Source: Heterostelium album PN500
Taxonomy: Eukaryota > Evosea > Eumycetozoa > Acytosteliales > Acytosteliaceae
DNA length: 64,000 nucleotides
Direction of reading: 5' to 3'
Assembly: GCF_000004825.1 (NCBI RefSeq)
Contig: NW_008805064.1
Coordinates: forward strand, 2,852,001-2,916,000
The notes below the pieces were generated by a model. The model made no database searches, was not told the origin of the DNA, and saw only the letters and a list, made by a program, of their open reading frames with translations. This document shows positions 32,565-41,756 of the stretch, piece by piece (position 1 is the stretch's first letter; every line of letters begins with the position of its first letter). The position numbers and the translations under genes are program-made.

Positions 32565-34176
32565 TTATTTAACTCTTTCTTCAAATTTAATTTCATATTG
32601 ACTGGGTTTTAATAAGATGTCATAAGTTAAACCACCTTCTGATATCGGATTGTTGTCAGTTGATTTGATTTTAAAGTTTAATAGAATATTGGAACAGGCA
32701 ATAAAGAGTTGGTCTAGCGCAAGATTCATTCCAATACAACTCCTGGGACCTGTACCAAATGGCAAAAAGTTCTCGGAATGATTGTTATTCATGAACCTAT
32801 TGGGGTCAAACTGATCGGGATTCTGCCAGTAGTTCTTGTTTCTGGCCATTGCATAAAAGTTGACTAGAACATTGGCACCCTTTGGGATGAAAATATCATT
32901 TATAACAATCGACTCTTTTGATTCTCTTGGAAAAATAAAAGGTGTAGGTGGAATATATCTCTGGCACTCTTTGATAACAGCACATAGATAAGGTAACTGT
33001 GTCTTGTCTGGAATTTCAACTTTCTCTCTATTGCCAACAACTGATTTTATTTCATCGAATGCCTTTTCTTGACAATCAGGATTGTTCACCATTAATAAAA
33101 TGAACCAAAGTATTGTAACTGATGCTGAATCCTGTAATTAATAAATTAATAAAAATTTCATATAATTATAAATTGTTTAATACTTACGGCTGCAACAATG
33201 AAATCGGTTGATATAAATGAAATTCTATCTCTGTCACCCAATTCTTCGGCAGATAAGATAAACTGATCCATCAAGTTTCTTGGTTTGCTTGGATCAATAG
33301 TTTTCAGTTGTTCAAGATAGAATTCATTGAACTTGGCAATTATTTTTTTTATTATGATTACCAATGTACTTGAGGTAGAGATAGACCAAAGGCTTTAAGA
33401 ATTCAAACGACTCTAATACAACACTAGTTCCTATATTATGTGCAATCTTCTCACAATATTGAACTATATTACCAAAATCCTTATCTACCTCCTCTTCATA
33501 GGAAACTTCCTTTGAAACGAGAATTTGCAAAGCAATATTAATAGAATATTTATAACATGCATCCTTTGGATTTAACTATTTTAAAATTTCGATATTAATA
33601 ATTAAAAAAAAAGTTTGTTTGAAAATAGTTACATTAAAATTTGATTTTGCAAAAGATCTAAAGTATTCAATCATTTTGTCAGCTTGATCATAGATCAATG
33701 GTAGTTGATATTTCAATTGTGTGGTTGTGAATGACTTTCCCATGAATTGTCTAACAGTGTACCAATCGTTATCTCTAGCCAAAAACAGATCCTTGTGTCC
33801 ACTAGAAAACTCTCTCCATCCAATCGAAGAAGGTTTGTTTATAAAATTATCGGAATTGTCTGATATGATAGCTTTTGCCAGCGGAGCACTACACACTACC
33901 ACGGTGTATTTCGTTCCCAAGTACAATCCAAAGACATCACCATATTTCTCTATCAATTTTTGAAATCCAATATACGGTAAATCAGAGATTATCCAAAAAC
34001 TATTACCAACGATAGGATACGCCAAAATTCTAGGTGGATCCAAATGATGAAACTTTTTATTTATTTTATACTAAAGGATATTATTAAATTAATAATAAAA
34101 TATAAATATCAATTTTTTCTATTTTTTCACTTACCAAAGAAATAAAAAATATAACTACAAACAAGAAAATTAACAT
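32565..34176 (-). CDS. Cytochrome P450, CYP508-like (copy 2)
   Basis: Exons 34135-34176, 33633-34070, 33188-33575 and 32565-33131 give about 477 residues if one extra base is discounted. The anchor exon is MLIFLFVVIFFISL. The hinge reads HLDPPRILAYPIVGN. The K-helix ExxR is VIKECQRYIP and the haem loop is PFGTGPRSCIGMNLA, so the haem ligand is present. Two points are odd. A run of eight T (33343-33350, A on the coding strand) puts the reading frame out by one between HNKK and IIAKFNEF, which otherwise align with copy 1. At the I helix the usual AGTDTS is AADSAS, one residue shorter, across an intron junction. The first looks like a sequencing overcall; the second may be real divergence. Confidence 0.85.
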
Positions 34177-35070
34177 TTTTTCTAAATAATTATATTAAAC
34201 AAAACTATAGATATATTTTATAGTTAACAAATTTATCATTGTCTCAAATCCAATCCTATTCTAATTTATAGCGGTTGATTAAAAATAATTGTAATTTTTC
34301 CACCCACTCTGAAGTTTTACTACATTGCGATACACACACTAATGTGATAATTTTACTAAATGAAAATTTTCAAAACTAGAATTTTGAATGTACAGTGTTG
34401 ACATCATCTATTTATTTTTATAAAGACGTACCAAAATCTATATTCAGAATCCTAATATTTATTAATCTGATCACGTAAACAAACATTTTTTTATATTTGG
34501 GATGGTGTCACTATGTATGGTATGATGTTATATTTTGATAACATTAATATAACTATTAAATGTAAATCTATCTGCTACCTCTTCTGAATCTCCATTTAAT
34601 TAATTAATTAATTGTTTTCTATTTTTTTAAACATTTTCATTTTTCATAGATTTGAGAAATAGTCAATGTTTATAGAGATTTGAATCTTTCTGCAAACTTT
34701 TACTCTAAAAAAAAAAACAAAAAAACTAATGGAAATTTTTTAAGAACTGTGATTTGATATTTTTCAAATTTCTTTAAATTGATTTTTTTTTTTTTTTTTG
34801 CAAAAATCCTTTTTTTTCAACCATCTCTATCCAAATCCAACCAACACATCACCAGTGATTTGATAAAAAAAAAAAAAATTTTGTTTTTCAGTTTCTTGAA
34901 TTAGATATAAAGAAAGACAGTATTATCGTTGTGTAGCAAATATATATAAACACTTTTTTTTAATTTATATTTGGTTACCTGGTTCAAAAAAAAAAACAAC
35001 AACTCTTTTTTATTTTTATTTATTTTTATTTTATTTAATATTAAGAATCAAATATAATAATTTATTTTGA
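34177..35070. promoter_or_regulatory. Divergent promoter region of P450 copy 2 and the myotubularin gene
   Basis: About 890 bases without a gene. A TTAATTAATTAATTA block is near 34598-34612, and long T-runs lie near 34784-34799 and A-runs near 34867-34878. T-tracts followed by AT-rich DNA just before 35071 fit a dictyostelid core promoter. Confidence 0.4.
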
Positions 35071-36265
35071 ATGACATCGATCTCACCATTACATACTCAT
35101 CATCCACTAGGATCAAGTGATGACTTTAATCATACCAATAACAACAACAATAATCATAATAATATCATAAATGGTGTTAATAATAGTAATAGTAATACCA
35201 ACATTAATCCATTAGGAACAAACAATACATTCCATAACAACAGTAGTGAATCTTTGCAAGATTTACAAAAACAACAACAAATTCAAGATCAACAAGATAG
35301 CGGTGATAATATTCCATTGAATTTACCAGTGAATAATCAAAATCAACAGCAACAACAACAACAGATATTAGATATGAATGCAACTACTACATCACTTAGT
35401 TACTTCTTGCACAATCATGATAGTCATCAAGGACAGTATCATCAGTTCAAGACGTACTGCAAGCAGTTGGGTGATATCATGTATCATCGAATGTTATCGT
35501 GTCACTCGTCGATACGTGTCTACAGGAAGCACGTGAGTGCACTCGAGATCGAAGAGGCATCGCAACTCGCCAAAACCATATTCTCAACGTATCTTACCAG
35601 ACAGTCGATGCAGCTCGACAACCAGACATACAACACCATCAAGTTCTTGGCACCGGTAAACTCTGGTGACACCAACAAACTAGAATCACTACTCAACGAT
35701 AGCTCTGGTGGTCTATTCACTAACAGTGGTTATGAATCTGGTTTATTCGCTTCACTCAAAACATCTGGAAATAATACTGTACAAAATAATAATAATAATA
35801 ATATCGAACAAAATAATAATAATCAAAATAATAGTGATAACACTATCAATTCATCTGATAATACTAGTAGTAATAATAATAGTAGTACAAACAATCTACC
35901 TAGTTTATTTAGTAGTACCAATAGTAATAACGGAGGTACTGAACCAGTTGACTTTAACTCTAGAATGACAGTTGACTTGTTTGATAAAGTAGAAGATTAC
36001 ATACTTGCCAAACTTGAATCAGAGTTTGCTAAATTTAAACAACAACAGCTACAACAACAGTTACAACAGATTCAACAACAACAACAGCAACAACAACAAT
36101 TACAATTACAATTACAACAACAACAACAGAATATAGATCCATTATCACCTTTAAAAGTAAGTAATTGCAAAGAAAAACAAAACAAGTTAATTTTTTACTA
36201 ATTATCATCATAAAAATTAATTATACTAAATTAGGATTTAGATATAAATAATAATAATAATAATC

Positions 36266-36296
<31 letters not shown>

Positions 36297-38088
36297 TGTT
36301 ATAAAATCAAATGTAAAAAAAGTTGATTTAATGATATTACCAGGTGAAGCTTTAGATAAAGAATCTTATCCAGTTTATTATACAGATAATCTTTCGAATG
36401 AAACTATTCCATCGATACTTTTCACTTCGAATTTCAGAATTATTTTCGTTTCAAAGTTGACAATGACCGAGTCGTTCTCGGTACCTCTCACTACCATCTA
36501 TCGTATCGATCGTCTCAACAGTTTTAAAGTGGATCAATTGATTGGTATCTGGTGTAAAGACTTTAGAAAGGTGGAGTTCTTCATTATTCCACGTGAGGTC
36601 TATCCATTCTCTGAGCCAGCACCACAACATGACCACACCGCTCCACTTATTGGCCGTCTCCGCCACATTGCATTCCCAACCGATCCACTCTCGGTGTTTG
36701 CATTCAAATTCAGTCCACCACCTCTCGCTGACCCAATCAACGACGACGGTTGGCGTACCTACGACCTCTTCTCAGAGTTCATTCGACAGGAGCTCAATTT
36801 CAAGCTGTGGCGTACCTCCGAGGTCAACTGCGAGTATGCCAGTCCGACTTATCCTGCACGTCTAGTCGTCCCCGACAGCATCACAGACGACGAACTGCGC
36901 ATTGCCTCTGGATTCCGTTCGAAGGGACGTCTTCCAACTGTTTGCTGGGTGAGTCGCTCCGGTGTTCCACTGGCACGTAGCTCTCAACCAATGGTTGGAA
37001 TCACTCGTGCCAGATGTGCCGAGGACGAAAAGCTTGTAGAACTCATTAGAAAGTCATGTCCAAGTAATTTGCCACTACACTTGCTCGACGCTCGTCCCAA
37101 AGCCAACGCCATCGGTAACTTTGCAAAGGGTATGGGCTATGAAATGTCATACAACTGCAACATTGAGTTCCTTGGCATCGGAAATATTCATGCGATGCGT
37201 GATTCCATCAATCGTTTGGAGTTGCTGGTCCATGGAACCTCGACACCATCGGTCGACGACGGCTGGCTCTCCCAACTGGAAGCCACCAAGTGGTTGGACC
37301 ATATTCGTGCAGTCCTACTCGGAGCTACACGTGCAGTCGAACTCATCCAGTCGGGACACCCTGTATTGCTCCACTGCTCCGACGGATGGGATAGAACCAG
37401 CCAACTTTCCTCGCTCTCGCTCCTACTGCTCGACCCATACTACCGCACCATTCGCGGATTCCAAGTGCTCATCGAGAAGGAATGGCTGTCGTTTGGACAC
37501 ATGTTTGGAAACAGAGTGCGTCACGGTGACAGAAACTTCTATGCCGACTCCCAGCGTTCGCCTGTCTTCCAGCAATTCATGGATTGTGTTCACCAGATGC
37601 AGGTTTACTATCACGATATGTTTGAGTTTAACGAGCAGTATTTGATTGCTATTTTGGATGCTTTGTACAGCTGTCAGTATGGAACTTTCCTCTGTAACAC
37701 AGAGCGTGAGCGTTCACAACTGAAGAACAAGACCGTCTCTCTCTGGACACACCTCAACACCATTAAAGATCAATTTTTGAATCCATTCTACAACGCCGAG
37801 AAGACAGCAGTGCCATCGCCACTTCCAGTCTGGCGTGGTGAATATGTACAGCTTTGGCGTAACTACTACTACAGATACAGCAGACAGCCATCGAAAGAAC
37901 CATTAACCTTTGAAAAGATTGCAACCTCACTTAAAACCGAAAACAACGATCTAAGGTCAAGATTACTACAACTAAAACAACAAGTTGAAATGTTACAACA
38001 ACAACAAAAATCTGCAGCATCATCATCATCAAACGATTCTACAACAACAACAACAACAAATGATGAACAACCACCATCCGAAAGATGA
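35071..38088 (+). CDS. Myotubularin phosphoinositide 3-phosphatase with RGS-like N-terminus
   Basis: Exons 35071-36156 and 36235-38088 give 979 residues. Myotubularins remove the 3-phosphate of PI3P and PI(3,5)P2 on endosomes. A PH-GRAM domain starts near 395 (VDLMILPGEALDKESYPVYY). The catalytic domain runs to about 880, with the P-loop HCSDGWDRTSQ near 741-751 (nucleophile Cys, active Asp and Arg present, so a catalytically competent member). NDDGWRTYDLFSEFIRQ and WLDHIRAVLLGATRAVELI are family hallmarks. A coiled coil near 935-955 follows. The N-terminal third is Asn/Gln-rich but holds an ordered segment at about 110-325: SYFLHNHDSHQGQYHQFKTY, LAKTIFSTYLTRQSMQLD and, after an Asn-rich insert, DLFDKVEDYILAKLESEFAKF. 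This follows the RGS pattern. The RGS call is tentative; the phosphatase is secure. Confidence 0.9.
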
Positions 38089-38255
38089 TTTGTGATTCAA
38101 AAAAAAAAAAAAGCTAGTGATGAAAGATTAAAAGAAAAAAAAAAGCAAAAAGCAAATGGCAAACCATAAACCAAAACCATAACATTAGATTTAACAAATA
38201 AATAATATTTAAATCAAATACCATTTATATTTAATACAAAAAAAAAGTTTTATTT

Positions 38256-39083
38256 TTACTGATGATTTCCTTTGGTACCAATTGAGATTACACAAGTACC
38301 TTCAAATGGAACGATATCACATTTATATTTTTCCAGTAGTTGTTTCTTGATGGTTGGTAGGATTAGATGGCGTTTTGATTCTGGAATTGCTTCTGCTAAC
38401 GCTGCAAATATTGGGCTTTTAAAGAAATCAATTAGGGTGTCAAGATTCATCATTTCCACTCTCGTAGATCTATGAATTTCCACAGATTTGAATCCTGCAT
38501 TTATATAGAGATCCATTAACTCCTTATCATCAAGGGTTGTTTGTTTGCTGAGAATTTCATCTGGAATATCTCTCTTTTCTCCCAACTCTTCGAATGCATC
38601 TCTAACCATTTCATACTCGACCCAATCTCTATCAACAGTTGAGATCGATGCTATTCCCCCAGGTTTTAGAAGTCTGTACATTTCTGATATTCCTTTTTGT
38701 CTGTCTTTAAAGATATTTACTCCAAATGATGAATAGGCAAAATCAAATGACTCTGGTTCCAAAGAATACATGTCCTCTCCATTCAAACAGTGCAGCTCCA
38801 CATTCTGAAGGTTTTGAGTAGCAAGGTTAGCACTGAGTCTGTCTAACATGGTTTGGAGTATATCTACAGCTACAACAGTTCCATGATGTTGAGAAACTCT
38901 TTCTGCTGCTTGAATTGTTAGAGATCCTGCTCCACAGGCAACATCTAATACTCTAAGTGATTTCTCTACATTTGGAATTGTCATATCCAACATATCACAA
39001 CTAAACTGAGCAAATAGACCTTTACTATTCATTACCTTTGTAAAGTCATCAGCTGCAGCCGACCATTCATTTAAATCATTCAT
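38256..39083 (-). CDS. Class I SAM-dependent methyltransferase (UbiE-like)
   Basis: A single-exon protein of 275 residues. Motif I (SAM binding) is RVLDVACGAGSLTIQAAERV near 44-63. The acidic residue that binds the SAM ribose is in GTVVAVDILQTML. Motif II/III is FDFAYSSFGVNIFKD, and MYRLLKPGGIASISTVDRD is the post-motif strand. It belongs to the Methyltransf_11/25 group, which includes UbiE and small-molecule methyltransferases. The substrate cannot be told from sequence. It converges on the myotubularin gene with a 167-base gap. Confidence 0.88.
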   Translation of the reverse strand: MNDLNEWSAAADDFTKVMNSKGLFAQFSCDMLDMTIPNVEKSLRVLDVACGAGSLTIQAAERVSQHHGTVVAVDILQTMLDRLSANLATQNLQNVELHCLNGEDMYSLEPESFDFAYSSFGVNIFKDRQKGISEMYRLLKPGGIASISTVDRDWVEYEMVRDAFEELGEKRDIPDEILSKQTTLDDKELMDLYINAGFKSVEIHRSTRVEMMNLDTLIDFFKSPIFAALAEAIPESKRHLILPTIKKQLLEKYKCDIVPFEGTCVISIGTKGNHQ

Positions 39084-39346
39084 TCTTTTCTTATCTTTGA
39101 ATATATTAAAATTAGATTAAAATTAAACTTTACATTTTTTTTTATTTCATTTAAATAATTGGTGTGTGATTTAATTTTAAAACACACTTTTAAATTTTAT
39201 TAATAATTTGTAAATACAATAAATATATTTGTTATAATAAATACATTCAAACAAAAATGATAGAATCTAAACTTAGAAAAAATTTTAATATATTGAACAT
39301 AGAAGGAATTAAGAAATTTTGTAATTTGTTATAAATTTTTCTTCTC

Positions 39347-39362
39347 GTACCGCATGCAGTAC
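39347..39362. repeat. 16-nt imperfect palindrome 3' of tRNA-His
   Basis: GTACCGCATGCAGTAC has 7-base arms with one mismatch (a G-U pair if read as RNA). It starts 25 bases past the tRNA-His 3' end, just after the T-tract. Twelve of 16 positions match the palindrome after tRNA-Arg at 29010-29025. Confidence 0.7.
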
Positions 39363-39364
39363 AT

Positions 39365-39369
39365 AAAAA
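39365..39369 (-). terminator. Pol III T-tract terminator of tRNA-His
   Basis: Five T residues on the minus strand lie about 18 bases after the tRNA 3' end and are the first run of four or more Ts downstream. Confidence 0.55.
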
Positions 39370-39387
39370 TTTTAAAGTTTAATTAAG

Positions 39388-39458
39388 TGCTCGGACCTGG
39401 AATCGAACCAGGGTTAGGAGGACCACAACCTCATGTACTGCCACTATACGATCCGAGC
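39388..39458 (-). tRNA. tRNA-His (anticodon GUG)
   Basis: A 71-base cloverleaf. Acceptor GCTCGGA pairs fully with TCCGAGC, with discriminator A. The D arm is GTAT/GTAC. The anticodon stem-loop GAGG-TTGTGGT-CCTC gives GUG. The T arm CCTGG-TTCGATT-CCAGG is perfect, and the B box GGTTCGATTCC is intact. There is no intron. The extra 5' G(-1) of tRNA-His is added after transcription in eukaryotes and is not expected in the gene. The 5' third of the gene is the first unit of a 30-bp tandem repeat extending upstream. Confidence 0.95.
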
Positions 39459-39528
39459 ATATGATGATTGCCATTATTCCATCCGATCATACGATGGTGG
39501 CCACTTTTCGATTCAAGTATATTATTGT
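39439..39528. repeat. Three-unit degenerate 30-bp tandem repeat overlapping the tRNA-His 5' end
   Basis: Units are 39439-39468, 39469-39498 and 39499-39528. Shared core letters are (T/G)GCCA(C/T)T...CGATCCGA. Unit 1 includes the first 20 bases of tRNA-His plus 10 upstream bases. By my count unit 2 differs from unit 1 at 6 of 30 positions and unit 3 at 9 of 30. Period and order are exact, so this looks like an old tandem duplication of the tRNA 5' end, not chance. Confidence 0.7.
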
Positions 39529-39864
39529 TCATTGTACCAGGATAATCAAAACCATTTTGAAATATGTCACTAAATGTAGAATTTTCGAACTTCCAGTGAT
39601 CATTGGTTTCTTCAGCAAAGATATCTGATAAAAAGAAACAGTCCAGAATTTCGATAAACTGATCCACCTAAGAACATCATTTTTTAACTCTGGCTTCTTC
39701 GAGTATGGTATTTGTAGTCCTTGGAGCAAAGACAACAAAGATCCTTTGGCAGTTCTCAACATTACGACGTAGGTCAATAACTGTACCTCATTTACCAAGT
39801 CTTTGCAACCAAGTATGCACCGGTACATGAGATTATCTGTGATGAATACCACGATCTTAGTCAT
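39529..39864 (-). pseudogene. Unassigned coding-like fragment upstream of tRNA-His
   Basis: On the minus strand two overlapping frames look protein-like: one from 39864 (MTKIVVFITDNLMYRCILGC, then LLSLLQGLQIPYSKKPELKND), and another from about 39667 (DQFIEILDCFFLSDIFAEET, then HWKFENSTFSDIFQNGFDYP). They could be joined by a splice at a TTAG near 39668, but I find no matching donor. The second frame runs on into the 30-bp repeat as a 10-residue repeat. I do not recognise a family. It may be a decayed gene, or a degraded fragment of an element that targeted the tRNA flank. Confidence 0.35.
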
Positions 39865-40310
39865 TACCTAGCTCGACATCAAGTGTCGTTTTTCGAGACA
39901 TTGATTTTAAAATCATTAGAAATGACATAGTTGATTTTAACAATTGAATCTTTCCTTTCACAATAAAACAAGGTTAGAATTCTTATTAACTACTCAAAAC
40001 ATTTTGATTTACCTACTCTCTCATTATTGTTATTTTTTGTTAAATATTTATATAAGTTTACCCACAGGACATATTACATTTGGCGACACCTCATCTGTGT
40101 TGGGTGGTATTATTATCTAAATTATACCATAATGTTCATCTATAAATAATTAACAGTATAATAGGAGGTTTTTTCGAACCATCATAGCACATTTTGGTTT
40201 TGGGGAAAAAAAAAATATTAAATTTTGACAATAATGTCATTTTTTGAGTTCCGACCACTCACTATGAATTTTAATTTATCAAAAATTTGTTTTACATATA
40301 TATAAACATA
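39865..40310. promoter_or_regulatory. Upstream region of PEX19
   Basis: About 450 bases with no gene recognised. There is an A-run near 40205-40213 and a TATATATAAA just before the start codon. Confidence 0.4.
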
Positions 40311-41467
40311 ATGTCATTTAATTTAGATGATTTATTAAATAGTGCTTTAGATGAGTTAGAAGAGCAGCAAAATGAAAAGAGATCAAATACAATTAACCAA
40401 GATTTGATAATCAATGAAATAACTTCAAGTTTCAAGAATAATACAACATTAAACGAGAATAATTCTAATATACCACAAACAACCACAACAACAACTACTA
40501 CTACCACGTCGACGACAACAACAAATACTACTACTAGTAATAATAATAATAATGAATCAGCATTACCAATAAATAATGAAACATTTATGAAAGATGTATT
40601 CGATGAGGTATTCAACGATCCAAAGATGAAAGAGTTGATCGATGGCTACTCTGCAGAGTCTGGTGAATCATTCGATCCCATCTCATTCAAAGACAACATG
40701 AAGAATCTTTTTGGTTCAATGGGTGGTTTCGGTGGTGAAGGTGGTGGTGACAATGGTGGTGACAATGTTGGCGGTGACCCTCTTGGTCAACTGTTTGGAG
40801 CAATGTCTGAAAGCGAAAAAGAAAGAACTCTCAGAGACAATGGAAAAGATGTCATCGTTGTTTAGCGGATTCGATGGATTCGGTAAGCCACCTGGTGATA
40901 CCAACAACGACAGTTCCGCACCACCACCTGTATCCGGTATCGACTTTAAAGATTTCGAAAGTAACGTTGGCAATGTCCTAAAAGGTATGGCAGAGAACGC
41001 CGCCAACAGTAACAACCAAACAGCTGCCAACAGCGACTCTACAGCAGATCTCCTCAAGAATCTTGCAAGCATGATGTCTCAAGATGGTGAGGATCTATCG
41101 GGTATGGGTGATTCTATCAATGATTTCTATGATGAATCAATGAAATATATAGTAGAAAATGTAAGTTCAAAGCAACAACAATATAAATATTGATAATTCA
41201 ACTATTTCTTATTGGACTCTTTCTAACTCGAAAATGTTTTAGTATCCCAAATGGATTGAAGACAATCAAAATAATTATTCAGCCGAGGAAATCTCTAAAT
41301 ATAGAGAACAATGTGAACTTTTTATAAAGATATTCAGTTCCAATGACGAGAAAGCAATGGGACAAAATGAAATGTTAGATAAGATATCGTTGTTGGGTCA
41401 ATTACCAGAGGCATTTTGTGATCAATATTGTAAAGATATTCAAAATAAACTTGAGAATCCAAACTAA
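40311..41467 (+). CDS. pex19: Peroxisome biogenesis factor 19 (PEX19)
   Basis: A cytosolic chaperone and import receptor for peroxisomal membrane proteins. Exons 40311-41160 and 41243-41467 give about 357 residues. The N-terminus MSFNLDDLLNSALDELEE matches the PEX3-binding start. The middle is Asn/Thr/Gly-rich, and the C-terminal cargo-binding part reads YPKWIEDNQNNYSAEEISKY and ends LENPN. Exon 1 has one base too many: frame changes inside AAGCGAAAAAG (A-run 40816-40820), and removing one A joins LFGAMSESE to KKELSETMEKMSSLF. No CaaX box is present, unlike human and yeast PEX19, which are farnesylated. The start is the ATG at 40311; an in-frame TTG at 40287 is ignored. Confidence 0.92.
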
Positions 41468-41756
41468 TAGTCAAAGAGCAACTTAAGACCCAATCATCAT
41501 ATATGATAGTATATATATATATAACAAAATAAACAAATAAAAATACAATTGTAAATGAAAATACTATGAATTCAATGATGCTCGTTGTTTTTTAAATAAT
41601 AAATAAATTTGTTTTTTGTTTTTTTTATTATTATTATTATTATTTCTAATACAATAATTAATAATATTTTTGTTATATTTTGTTTATAGTTTGCTTGTAT
41701 TTTGTGGTGAGAGGTATTGTTGTTGTTGTTGTTTGAGAGTTACATTATCTATCTAA

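Noticed and set aside
40287-40310. Upstream TTG start for PEX19
   Set aside because: The ATG at 40311 gives the normal PEX19 N-terminus; the extra residues come from the TATATAA promoter-like stretch.
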